Positions 1-6,027 of a stretch of DNA of 39,331 nucleotides are shown here, piece after piece. Origin of the DNA: a virus; the IMG/VR virus record IMGVR_UViG_3300028400_000002, positions 1-39,331 of that record; one strand, given 5' to 3'. Each line of letters begins with the position of its first letter. Position 1 is the stretch's first letter. The notes beneath the pieces are model-generated. The model was given only the letters and a program-made list of their open reading frames with translations, was not told the DNA's origin and did no database searches. The translations under genes and the position numbers were made by a program.

Positions 1-98
1 CACTGCGTAGAGTTTTTCCTCAATTTCATGCGCCATTTTCTATCTCCGATTCAAGAGTAGTTGTAGGCTTCCGCACAAGATCAAATTCAGGCATAGGC
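1..98. repeat. Terminal direct repeat (left copy) marking a circular assembly
   Basis: Bases 1-98 are identical to 39234-39331. The repeat falls inside coding sequence: it holds the end of one leftward gene (26-289) and the first 12 codons of the gene that starts at 39269 (equivalent to 36 on the left). Direct terminal repeats of T7-like phages usually lie between genes and are longer, so an overlap left by assembling a circular or circularly permuted molecule is the simpler reading. A genuine short terminal repeat is not excluded. Confidence 0.9.
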
Positions 99-289
99 AT
101 GTATAGACCATTGAATACTTTGTAGGTACCAATAGAAGAAGGGTTCACATCAAAGAAAAATCCATACTCCTTCCCATCAGACATTAAGATGGCGATAGCA
201 TTATCTTGGCCTTTGAGATCTGGGTATCGCCAAGGATTTCCCGCACGAGTTTGGTGGGTTCCAGGGGTTGGAAGTTGTTGATTAGTCAT
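26..289 (-). CDS. Hypothetical protein, 87 aa
   Basis: I do not recognise this protein. The longer reading frame reaches 394, but the ATG at 287-289 has a good GGAG site 7 bases upstream and the upstream part is occupied by another small gene in a different frame, so I start here (MTNQQLPTPG). The protein has a Pro/Gly-rich N-terminus and a region YGFFFDVNPSSIGTYKVF that looks beta-rich. No membrane segment is visible. In the closed circle it is read just after the 131-aa zinc-finger gene (38874-39269), and its start overlaps the stop of the 51-aa gene upstream. Confidence 0.7.
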   Translation of the reverse strand: MTNQQLPTPGTHQTRAGNPWRYPDLKGQDNAIAILMSDGKEYGFFFDVNPSSIGTYKVFNGLYMPMPEFDLVRKPTTTLESEIENGA

Positions 290-437
290 AATAATTCTCC
301 GTCTCTTTGAGTACCTTAGCGCTAAACCACTCATAGAGAGTGTTTGCCAATGATGATTGCTTGGAAGTGTACATAACCTCCTCTCCAGAAGCAAACCACC
401 AAATGGTGAAAAATGCGCCCCAAAGGTTGTCGCTCAT
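282..437 (-). CDS. Small hypothetical protein, 51 aa
   Basis: Found by reading the minus strand. ATG at 435-437 is preceded by AGGAG at a normal distance. The product begins MSDNLWGAFFTIWWFASGEE and ends ETENYYD. The N-terminal stretch with Trp and Phe residues is hydrophobic and could contact membrane, but it is short. The stop overlaps the start of the next gene (287-289), which suggests translational coupling. The leader contains the third, reduced copy of the structured RNA element (459-509). Function unknown. Confidence 0.6.
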   Translation of the reverse strand: MSDNLWGAFFTIWWFASGEEVMYTSKQSSLANTLYEWFSAKVLKETENYYD

Positions 438-458
438 TTTAACTACTCCTCTTAAAAA

Positions 459-509
459 GGTGGCGATCCGCTGACTAAGCTGCAGGCTGAGATATTACGG
501 GCTACCACC
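459..509 (-). ncRNA. Structured RNA element, reduced copy C
   Basis: On the minus strand this leader ends with CAGCGGATCGCCACC, matching the 3' end of element copies A and B, and is followed a few bases later by the Shine-Dalgarno of the 51-aa gene. GGTGG (459-463) can pair with CCACC (505-509). The long inner CTGGCTG/CAGCCAG stem of the other copies is absent, so this is a shortened or decayed copy. It lies just after the stop codon of the 58-aa gene. Confidence 0.45.
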
Positions 510-510
510 C

Positions 511-687
511 TTACCAATCCCCGAAGTTGTCCCAGATAAAGGAATCGTCATAGTCATAATCGTCGGCAGTGCTGTAGTTGCCCCGTCTTTTCTTCTGTCG
601 TTGCTGGCCTTCCTCCTCGTCGTAGCTACTATCAAGCCTATTTCTGATCCATTCGTTTTCAATTTCGGTAAAGTTAATGTCGGGCAT
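511..687 (-). CDS. Small acidic hypothetical protein, 58 aa
   Basis: ATG at 685-687 follows AGGAGATAGATAA, a strong ribosome site. The protein starts MPDINFTEIENEW, has a basic patch QRQKKRRGN and a very acidic aromatic tail (ADDYDYDDSFIWDNFGDW). No family recognised. It sits between structured RNA copies A (upstream leader) and C (downstream). Small acidic phage early proteins often bind host factors, but nothing here shows a target. Confidence 0.65.
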   Translation of the reverse strand: MPDINFTEIENEWIRNRLDSSYDEEEGQQRQKKRRGNYSTADDYDYDDSFIWDNFGDW

Positions 688-708
688 TTATCTATCTCCT
701 GTATAAAG

Positions 709-828
709 GGTGGCGATCCACTGGCTGACCGATTTCCCCACGCTACCCACTATGTACCTGAGACATAGTGGACGTATCGGTCTAGGTCGTCTAGCAAGAC
801 GTCAGGTCGCCGCAGCCAGCTTCACGCC
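709..828 (-). ncRNA. Structured RNA element, copy A, with predicted pseudoknot
   Basis: Read on the minus strand between the 65-aa and 58-aa genes. Outer stem GGCG/CGCC pairs 825-828 with 712-715; an asymmetric internal loop follows; inner stem CTGGCTG/CAGCCAG pairs 813-819 with 721-727. Inside are a 6-bp stem (728-733 with 776-781) and a perfect 9-bp hairpin (747-755 with 763-771) with a 7-base loop. Six loop bases (756-761) are complementary to 802-807, giving a pseudoknot. The element ends about 10 bases before the next Shine-Dalgarno, so it forms most of the leader of the 58-aa gene. I match it to no known riboswitch or ribozyme. Confidence 0.65.
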
Positions 829-838
829 ATAAGTTTAC

Positions 839-1036
839 TTATTTCATTAATGCCACATCAGCAAGAAAGCCAATGTCATCAGCAAAGTCAAATTCACCTA
901 CTTCCATAGCCACTCGACATATAAGTAAAAGCATATCGACAAAGCAATTTTGGAACGCAATATCACCATCATCAAATTGTGCCCAATTTCTAGCCACATA
1001 AAGATCAATCAACTTTTCTGTAGTAGATAAATCCAT
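839..1036 (-). CDS. Small hypothetical protein, 65 aa
   Basis: ATG at 1034-1036 with GGAG about 8 bases upstream. The sequence (MDLSTTEKLIDLYVARNW...) is predicted mostly alpha-helical and acidic, with a hydrophobic helix around CFVDMLLLICRVAMEV that may be a buried helix rather than a membrane segment. No family recognised. It is flanked by structured RNA copy B in its leader and copy A just after its stop. Confidence 0.65.
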   Translation of the reverse strand: MDLSTTEKLIDLYVARNWAQFDDGDIAFQNCFVDMLLLICRVAMEVGEFDFADDIGFLADVALMK

Positions 1037-1063
1037 ATCAGGACTCCATCTCGATGTAAAGGG

Positions 1064-1149
1064 ATGCGATCCACTGGCTGGCCCGTAGCCCTTAGCGACC
1101 TATCCATCTGCTACGGGAGCAGGTCGTCCAACGCAGCCAGCTTCACGCC
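1064..1149 (-). ncRNA. Structured RNA element, copy B, with predicted pseudoknot
   Basis: Minus-strand leader of the 65-aa gene. It shares with copy A the 5' block TGGCGTGAAGCTGGCTGCG and the 3' block CAGCCAGTGGATCGC. The inner CTGGCTG/CAGCCAG stem (1134-1140 with 1074-1080) is intact. The internal hairpin differs completely in sequence from copy A but is again perfect: 1110-1117 with 1082-1089, 8 bp, 20-base loop. Loop bases 1096-1101 (CGACCT on plus) pair with 1121-1126 (AGGTCG), a pseudoknot in the same topological place as in copy A. Preserved pairing with changed sequence argues for a real RNA structure. Confidence 0.65.
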
Positions 1150-1158
1150 ATAAAACAT

Positions 1159-1794
1159 TTAATGTACAGCTTCAGAAGATTGGTACACTTCATCAAGTAC
1201 CATATCAAGGGCTGCAATAATACTCGTTTTATGTCCCTCCTGGTCCATAGTTTGCAGAGAAGGCAACAAGGAAATAACTTGTGCTGCCAGATAGGTATCA
1301 GGCCAGCCACGCACACCTTCATCTACATTCTGTTGGACGGCAAGCATTGTTAACATCAGTTCTTTTTTATCTTCATCCAGAGTTTTATGAAATTCCTCAA
1401 TGTAATGAAAAACTTCAAGAGAATCATGTTTGACACTTTCAACAAATTCAGTGTCAATCTCAACGTTATGATCCTTTACATAAGAATCCAGTAGTTCCAG
1501 AAAACGACGTTGTTCTGCTACAATATTGTTGATATTATCAGGATTTACCTGACAACGAAGTACCCACGGTGAAGCCAGTCCGTAAAGTTCTTCGATAGAA
1601 GCTGCGGGCGGATTGCTACTCAGGATATTCTCCACTTCGTTGTTAAATCGAGAAGTGACCTTCTTGACTACTTCCGACAGATTTTCGGATTCGTTGATAA
1701 TTTCCTTGAAATTCACAAGGCAAGTTTTCAAATCTTCTCGTGCTTGGATTTTATTTTCAATTTCCCGAATGTCGATGTTTTCAACAGTCATCAT
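1159..1794 (-). CDS. Hypothetical acidic helical protein, 211 aa
   Basis: Start chosen at ATG 1792-1794, preceded by GAGAGGAAAAC; a second ATG follows directly. The product is acidic and predicted almost entirely alpha-helical, with coiled-coil-like stretches at about residues 8-60 and 125-160 and no membrane segment or cysteine motif. No family recognised. It lies downstream of the primase gene after a 216-base gap that contains an AT-only tract, and it precedes RNA copy B. Confidence 0.7.
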   Translation of the reverse strand: MMTVENIDIREIENKIQAREDLKTCLVNFKEIINESENLSEVVKKVTSRFNNEVENILSSNPPAASIEELYGLASPWVLRCQVNPDNINNIVAEQRRFLELLDSYVKDHNVEIDTEFVESVKHDSLEVFHYIEEFHKTLDEDKKELMLTMLAVQQNVDEGVRGWPDTYLAAQVISLLPSLQTMDQEGHKTSIIAALDMVLDEVYQSSEAVH

Positions 1795-2010
1795 GTTTTC
1801 CTCTCTTTGGTTTGGATTTAATGACAGTGCTCTTGATGCACAGTGAGTAAGATATGTCCCGACGCAAAAAGTTCAACCCGCCCCTGAGATTTTTGATACC
1901 ACATTTTGTGTGGGTACCGTGTAGGTTAAACTGTGTTTTTATTTACCCGTATTTCTCTGTATATGTATTATATTATATATATAATATAATATTAAATATA
2001 ATATATAATA
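1795..2010. other. Gene-free spacer with extreme AT-rich tract (about 1957-2056)
   Basis: The spacer between the primase gene and the 211-aa gene contains about 100 bases made almost only of A and T, with many nested palindromes of TATA and ATTAAT type. The tract also encodes the end of the primase (final YKYINNNN). Nearby is a small inverted repeat CCACA/TGTGG (about 1899-1913). Such a tract melts easily and is a reasonable candidate for a replication start region or a weak terminator; no iterated binding sites are visible to settle it. Confidence 0.4.
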
Positions 2011-2832
2011 TTAATTATTATTATTAATATATTTATATAATATATTATATATATCTAATCTGTTTAGTTCCTTTGGGTCAATTCCGGGGCAATCTAGGAC
2101 AATCTGTACGGGTATTCCCAACTCATCCCGTACTTTCCTTGCGGCCTTTCTCTGTTGCTTCCGCACTTCCGGGTTATCATTGTCGAACCACACCAAACAC
2201 ATTTCCGGCTTTTTGTCAAGCAAAAATTTTACTGTTTCTCCCTTGACACCGACAGTTAATTGTGCTAAGGCACACACTGGTAAATTTCTGTCAAGGGCAG
2301 TTTCAGCTACAACTATGCTTGATAAAATGTCTTCAGTCAAAATACAAAGACGCGGGTTATTTAATTCTCCGGCTTTGAATACAGTTTGTTTTTCTTTCAA
2401 GTTTGATAAATAACGCTTGGGATTGTTCATCCTGTAAATACATCCATCGATATCATTTACTGGTAGTTTTAACATGCCTTGCTTGGGCAAGTACTCAATT
2501 CCGTACTTGTTAATTTCCTGTTGATTGAGCATGCGGGTAAAGGCCACCATGTCTCCAGGCCACAAGGTCCGGTCACTGATACCCTGTACGGAACAATCAG
2601 GTAAGTTATTGATTTTCTTAGATTTTTCCCTCTGCTTGACAAGTGGGGAAAATTCTGCTAAGGGGATAAATGCCCTCTCATGACACCTGTGACAATACGC
2701 AAACCATCCTTTTTCTTCTCTGGTAATCTGCAACGACGGGCGGCTTTCTTTGTGACATTCATGCGGCCAATAAACAGAACGGCCCACTTCCATATGGGCC
2801 AGTTTTTGCCTGATTTCTTTTTTATTAATCAT
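2011..2832 (-). CDS. DNA primase, zinc-binding and TOPRIM domains (T7 gp4 N-half type)
   Basis: Makes RNA primers for replication and probably works with the separate helicase encoded at 37005-38219. An N-terminal zinc-ribbon-like region carries Cys26/His27 and Cys47, Cys50, His51 (CHRCH). A TOPRIM core follows: Glu167 in LCILTEDIL and the acidic pair Asp217/Asp219 in VWFDNDN. There is no helicase domain, so primase and helicase are separate here, unlike T7 gp4. The start overlaps the stop of the methyltransferase-like gene (2825-2832), indicating coupling. The C-terminal residues YKYINNNN are encoded by the AT-rich tract and may be a recent, non-conserved extension. Confidence 0.8.
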   Translation of the reverse strand: MINKKEIRQKLAHMEVGRSVYWPHECHKESRPSLQITREEKGWFAYCHRCHERAFIPLAEFSPLVKQREKSKKINNLPDCSVQGISDRTLWPGDMVAFTRMLNQQEINKYGIEYLPKQGMLKLPVNDIDGCIYRMNNPKRYLSNLKEKQTVFKAGELNNPRLCILTEDILSSIVVAETALDRNLPVCALAQLTVGVKGETVKFLLDKKPEMCLVWFDNDNPEVRKQQRKAARKVRDELGIPVQIVLDCPGIDPKELNRLDIYNILYKYINNNN

Positions 2833-3412
2833 CCAATGTTCCCCATTGTTCCGCCATAGCTAAAGCTATTCCCAAATATGTTTTTGAACGGTCACGTTTA
2901 CGTGTTGGACTTGGTCCCATTTTCCAAACACGTTGTTCCCTACCTTCAACTATATTTGTAGGCTTTAATTTTGGTACGTTATGCAGATATAATCCTGTCT
3001 TTTTTGTTTCACCGTGACCAAACTGCCACGGTTGAATATATTGTAATTCCCCGTCATGTAAATGTTGAAAAATTACAGACACAGGATTTTCCAGTACAAC
3101 ATGATCAGATTTTTGCAAAGCTAAATCCCATAATGATTTTGTCCATTCTATAGCTTTTAGTCTTTTGTTATGATAGGTCATTCCTTCTCCATACCACCTG
3201 TTACCGCTAACAGCCAGGGCAGTACAATCAGGATGCAAAATAATTAAATCCCATTTCCCGTTATTTTCCAATGTTTCTATAATATCACCTTGTATATGCC
3301 AGTCCGGATTTCCTCTTGTCGGCAACAAATCACAAGAATATGCCTCGTGCCCTTTTAACCTGAAGGCATTAGTGACTGTGCCGGATTCCTCACAGCCTAT
3401 TAAAATTTTCAT
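2825..3412 (-). CDS. SAM-dependent DNA methyltransferase-like protein
   Basis: 195 aa. The N-terminal MKILIGCEESG resembles the SAM-binding first strand and loop of cytosine C5 methyltransferases. HPDCTALAVSGNRWY occupies the place of the catalytic PC motif, and LENPVSVIF matches the ENV/ENP motif. The C-terminal part (FGHGETKKTGLYL, then a TRKRDRS basic segment and GIALAMAEQWG) matches a common phage family usually called putative DNA methylase. It may protect phage DNA from restriction; it is shorter than true C5 enzymes and lacks an obvious target-recognition domain, so specificity is uncertain. Ribosome site GGAGGATTAC lies in the end of the upstream gene. Confidence 0.65.
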   Translation of the reverse strand: MKILIGCEESGTVTNAFRLKGHEAYSCDLLPTRGNPDWHIQGDIIETLENNGKWDLIILHPDCTALAVSGNRWYGEGMTYHNKRLKAIEWTKSLWDLALQKSDHVVLENPVSVIFQHLHDGELQYIQPWQFGHGETKKTGLYLHNVPKLKPTNIVEGREQRVWKMGPSPTRKRDRSKTYLGIALAMAEQWGTLDD

Positions 3413-3595
3413 TTAGTAATCCTCCAATTCAATTCCTTCACTGTCCAACCAATCATTGAAACCTACGCGATAAGCTACTGGATCGGTTTCTTTCAGTGTT
3501 TGTGACGTTGGGTAGTAAATCCCTGCAATGTTTACGTCGCCGTAAACTTCATCCAGAAAATCATCATACAGTTTTTTAGCTTCATACTCGTACAT
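3413..3595 (-). CDS. Hypothetical protein, 60 aa
   Basis: I choose ATG 3593-3595 because GAGAGGTGA lies at a normal distance; an upstream GTG would add three residues (MII) and overlap that site. Product MYEYEAKKLYDDFLDEV... ends DSEGIELEDY and is acidic. The pattern DPVAYRVGFNDWLDSEGI resembles short phage proteins of unknown role. The stop is adjacent to the methyltransferase-like start, and the gene end carries that gene's ribosome site. Confidence 0.65.
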   Translation of the reverse strand: MYEYEAKKLYDDFLDEVYGDVNIAGIYYPTSQTLKETDPVAYRVGFNDWLDSEGIELEDY

Positions 3596-3624
3596 GATAA
3601 TCACCTCTCTTTTGTTTTATGGGT

Positions 3625-3816
3625 TTAATCAGCAGTATACCAACGTTTCAAGGTTACTTCTCTATCAGTAACCTGTACCAAGGTTGAATCATACGCTTGC
3701 GGCGGATAATCCGCAAAGTATTGCGCCTTGATTGTGTCCACGGTTTCGACCTTGGGGTTATATTGGAAAGTATCATAAATCCAAGGGCCTTCCTGTTTAC
3801 GTTTTAACCATTTCAT
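3625..3816 (-). CDS. Hypothetical protein, 63 aa
   Basis: ATG at 3814-3816 follows a strong CAGGAGGAAC site. The product begins with a basic segment (MKWLKRKQEG) followed by a Tyr-rich polar region; no motif or membrane span recognised. It is part of the tightly spaced leftward gene series. Confidence 0.65.
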   Translation of the reverse strand: MKWLKRKQEGPWIYDTFQYNPKVETVDTIKAQYFADYPPQAYDSTLVQVTDREVTLKRWYTAD

Positions 3817-3838
3817 GATTATGTTCCTCCTGTGTTGT

Positions 3839-4354
3839 TTAGGGTTTCAAGGTGTTGGGTATGTCGTTCTGTTCAATCTTCAAGATTTGAGTGATAACGA
3901 AATACTCCGGCCCCGCTTTCCACATATTATTGGCAGGTTCATCAGTAAATTCCCCATTGCGGACATTAAAGATATGTCCCGTTTCCGGGACAATACCCAA
4001 CATGGCCGCTAAAGGATGCGATTTAACAGCGACCAAATAATTTCCGTGTTTAGTATATTTTTCAATGTCTGAGAATGAGATAATTTTTTGTGGATTGTCC
4101 AAATCCAATTGGAAAACCTTCTTGTATTTGATATGTAATAGGTCCAATAGTTCATACTGTTGCATGTCTGACAATCCGTTTTTGGGAAAGTTTTTATCGA
4201 CGTGCATTGTAGCGTTTACGGCACGGATCCAGGCCGTTTCTACTAATTTTTGTGGAGCATTATCAGGTAATACAGCCGACAAGGTACTAACTACAGGGCA
4301 AGGCATATCAATATGATATTTTTCACTCAAAGCATAAAATACTTGCGGATTCAT
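3839..4354 (-). CDS. Hypothetical protein, 171 aa
   Basis: Start at ATG 4352-4354 with AAAGGAAC upstream. The C-terminal half (GNYLVAVKSHPLAAMLGIVPETGHIFNVRNGEFTDEP) has the look of a papain-like fold, with a His in GHIFNV and a Cys in the N-terminal MPCPVVSTLS. The pairing of these as catalytic residues is only a guess. No confident family assignment. Confidence 0.65.
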   Translation of the reverse strand: MNPQVFYALSEKYHIDMPCPVVSTLSAVLPDNAPQKLVETAWIRAVNATMHVDKNFPKNGLSDMQQYELLDLLHIKYKKVFQLDLDNPQKIISFSDIEKYTKHGNYLVAVKSHPLAAMLGIVPETGHIFNVRNGEFTDEPANNMWKAGPEYFVITQILKIEQNDIPNTLKP

Positions 4355-4424
4355 GGTGTTGTTCCTTTCATATTGTTTCGGTTAGTTTGATGTGGCGTCC
4401 CTGCCGAATGTTCCATTGATTTTA

Positions 4425-4604
4425 TTAATCAATGTCAAACAGTTCCTTGACTGCCCCATCTGCAAAGGCATGAGACAGCCATATGACAAGGAAAGATTGT
4501 ACTCCGTGATTTGAATAGTCCAAAATGAGATACCACAATACGCCGAGTAATAATACTGTCAGATGGCGTTTGTAGTGATTTAAACGGGTTTTTATCTTGT
4601 TCAT
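4425..4604 (-). CDS. Small membrane protein, 59 aa
   Basis: Start ATG 4602-4604. A longer overlapping frame exists (to 4626), but this frame gives a credible protein: basic N-terminus MNKIKTRLNHYKRH, then a hydrophobic span (LTVLLLGVLWYLIL) and a second moderately hydrophobic segment (VQSFLVIWLSHAFA), ending DGAVKELFDID. It is followed upstream in the operon by another two-span small protein (4634-4777). Role unknown; inner-membrane location likely. Confidence 0.55.
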   Translation of the reverse strand: MNKIKTRLNHYKRHLTVLLLGVLWYLILDYSNHGVQSFLVIWLSHAFADGAVKELFDID

Positions 4605-4633
4605 GGTACTGCCCTTTCTTTTTCATGTTTGGG

Positions 4634-4777
4634 TTACAAGGTCAGTTCCAAGGCAAAGGCCACAAGGGCACACAGCCCCGCCAAGGAACCGAACGGATCA
4701 TGGTGGGTAATGCCGTCTAAAACCCATAAGACAGCAGATGCACCGATGAATATTGACACAATATCAATTCCTAGCAT
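4634..4777 (-). CDS. Small membrane protein, 47 aa
   Basis: ATG 4775-4777 follows GGGAGGTATTGGAA. The product MLGIDIVSIFIGASAVLWVL... contains two hydrophobic spans separated by DGITHHDPFG, and ends with a second span GLCALVAFALELTL. The start overlaps the stop of the 70-aa gene upstream. A hairpin membrane protein; I cannot assign a function, and its position far from the holin argues against a lysis role. Confidence 0.55.
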   Translation of the reverse strand: MLGIDIVSIFIGASAVLWVLDGITHHDPFGSLAGLCALVAFALELTL

Positions 4778-4983
4778 TTCCAATACCTCCCAATGTAGTA
4801 AGCATCGGTTTGCTTGTGGTCATCGTGGAACATGCTGCTAACTGCCTGAAGTTGTAACGCCCGGACAAAGAGCCGATAGACGCCGTGACGGCGAGCGTAC
4901 ATAGCAGCAGCATAAGATCCCCAATTATTGATGTTCTCTGCTGCCCGGATTGCGTGACAGGCTTCAACACTGTACTCATACAT
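4771..4983 (-). CDS. First gene of the leftward block, 70 aa hypothetical
   Basis: ATG 4981-4983 with AGAGGG about 9 bases upstream. An overlapping 94-aa frame reaching 5048 lacks a ribosome site and I treat it as a shadow. The product MYEYSVEACHAIRAAENINNWG... is predicted helical, Ala/Tyr-rich, with basic residues RRHGVYRLFVRAL in the middle and Cys near both ends. It ends with TAG overlapping the next start. As the first gene read leftward from the control region, it is likely expressed early. Confidence 0.6.
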   Translation of the reverse strand: MYEYSVEACHAIRAAENINNWGSYAAAMYARRHGVYRLFVRALQLQAVSSMFHDDHKQTDAYYIGRYWKC

Positions 4984-5013
4984 GGCTGTAACCCTCTTAT
5001 GTTGGTTGCGGGT

Positions 5014-5041
5014 ACTATAGTTTTAGACCAATGTGATGTAA
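5014..5041 (-). promoter_or_regulatory. Weak candidate leftward promoter
   Basis: Minus-strand reading gives TATAGT (5014-5019) as a fair -10 element and TTACAT (5036-5041) 16 bases upstream as a poor -35. It lies just upstream of the first leftward gene. Position supports it more than sequence does. Confidence 0.3.
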
Positions 5042-5163
5042 GGTTCAAATGATATTTTTTAATACGTGGCCAGGCCTTGATAAATCGACGCTAATACCCC
5101 TTGGATAACCTTAGAAAAAATGTGCTACGATTACCCAATAGGGCAATTATTGAGTACAGGTGG

Positions 5164-5177
5164 TAGTGGTCACTAAC
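5164..5177. promoter_or_regulatory. Operator-like palindrome, copy 1
   Basis: TAGTGGTCACTAAC; arms TAGTG and CACTA around a 2-base centre. The same sequence recurs within the longer palindrome at 5255-5270. Two copies of one palindrome in a divergent promoter region suggest a regulator binding site. Confidence 0.4.
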
Positions 5178-5254
5178 CCCATAACCCGCATGAATACTGG
5201 CATTAGCATAATTTATGACAATCAGGGGGCATGATTTTGGCATACTTTACGCAC

Positions 5255-5270
5255 GTTAGTGGTCACTAAC
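5255..5270. promoter_or_regulatory. Operator-like palindrome, copy 2
   Basis: GTTAGTGGTCACTAAC, 7-bp arms GTTAG TG / CA CTAAC around GT. It repeats the core of 5164-5177, with centres about 90 bases apart. A dimeric DNA-binding protein, phage or host, is the natural ligand; the HTH protein at 25127-25483 is one candidate but there is no direct link. Confidence 0.4.
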
Positions 5271-5306
5271 TTATGCAAAGGCCATGCCAATCCATGTGCG
5301 CCCAAT

Positions 5307-5327
5307 TGCAAATGAGAATGATTTGCA
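5307..5327. promoter_or_regulatory. Fur-box-like palindrome
   Basis: TGCAAAT (5307-5313) and ATTTGCA (5321-5327) flank GAGAATG. Aligned with the classical 19-base Fur consensus, the segment beginning GAGAATGAT matches at 13 of 19 positions. It lies about 30 bases upstream of a possible 34-codon ORF. The resemblance could be chance. Confidence 0.3.
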
Positions 5328-5354
5328 TTAAGATTCCACCAGGAAGGGCTGACT

Positions 5355-5459
5355 ATGAAAAAAGGCATAGGGGGCGGGGGGCATGCGGCCAATGTGCGGC
5401 CTGAGATAGCGGTCCAGCGAGAATTTTGGGAATTTTCAAAACTGGTAAATTTCCCTTAA
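5355..5459 (+). CDS. Possible 34-codon ORF in the control region
   Basis: ATG 5355-5357 is preceded by AGGAAGGG at normal spacing, which is the only good ribosome site in this region on the plus strand. The product starts MKKGIGGGGHAANVRPEI and ends FSKLVNFP. No family recognised and the Gly run is low complexity. It could be a leader peptide or a small early protein, or it could be spurious. Confidence 0.3.
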   Translation: MKKGIGGGGHAANVRPEIAVQREFWEFSKLVNFP

Positions 5460-5770
5460 TCAGTGAATATTGTCACATAGGCTCTCAGAAGCTATATGAG
5501 AAGGTTTAAGAAGGGGTAATAGTAGGGTACTGGGTTTTGTACAAAGTCCTCTCAGACGGCTTCTCAGGAGGTCTGGTTGGGTATTTTGGAGGGAGTTTAG
5601 GGTTTAGGGTAAATCCAGGGATGGTTATTTATTATTTTATGGGTATTATTACTTTGGTAATATATTTTGTAAAAAATTTCATTTTTTGGTCAAAAATGGA
5701 CATTTCGTGTGACATATATAGTAGAGGGTAATAAAAAATTTTTATTTGCGCTAGTTGCGCCTATAGGTTT

Positions 5771-6027
5771 CGTGGAATGATTAGCTGGTACGTCCTCAAC
5801 CACGTTAAATAACAATCGGAAGCCAGTAACACTCAAATCCAGGCTCTGTCCGTGCCCACTGACAACCTGGCCCCGGGACATTAGGTCGTAGGGGGACGCT
5901 GAGTACCCTGTGTCGAGGATGATTAATCAGTTACCGGGCTGGAAAACTGGTAAATGTGATTAATCTAGACAGGACAATCATTGAAACAAGTCAAAATTAT
6001 CTTGACGGCTCAATGGCGGTCCCGGGG
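5771..6027 (+). ncRNA. Hairpin-rich candidate structured RNA upstream of terminase
   Basis: A 9-bp perfect inverted repeat CCCCGGGAC (5871-5879) / GTCCCGGGG (6019-6027) encloses a branched region. Inside are GACGC/GTGTC (5895-5899 with 5910-5914), GATTAATC/GATTAATC (5921-5928 with 5958-5965) with an inner TTACC/GGTAA (5931-5935 with 5949-5953), and GTCAA/TTGAC (5990-5994 with 6002-6006). Upstream lie CGTGG/CCACG (5771-5775 with 5800-5804) and CCAGG/CCTGG. No open frame explains this. It may be a leader RNA, a packaging recognition site near terS, or a replication element. Confidence 0.4.

Noticed and set aside
1-98. T7-style packaged direct terminal repeat
   Set aside because: The repeat is short and inside two genes, so an assembly overlap of a circular map is more likely. 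Read-depth across the join would decide.
5599-5612. Two TTTAGGG-like units resembling a plant telomere repeat
   Set aside because: Only two imperfect units in a low-complexity G/T-rich stretch; no biological reason in a phage.
5537-5731. 64-codon plus-strand ORF in the control region with a hydrophobic stretch
   Set aside because: It begins with TTG without a ribosome site, is rich in Gly then Phe/Ile from an AT-rich stretch, and matches no family. Probably chance.
5690-5881. 63-codon minus-strand ORF in the control region
   Set aside because: No good ribosome site, composition unlike the other proteins, and it lies across hairpin-rich sequence.
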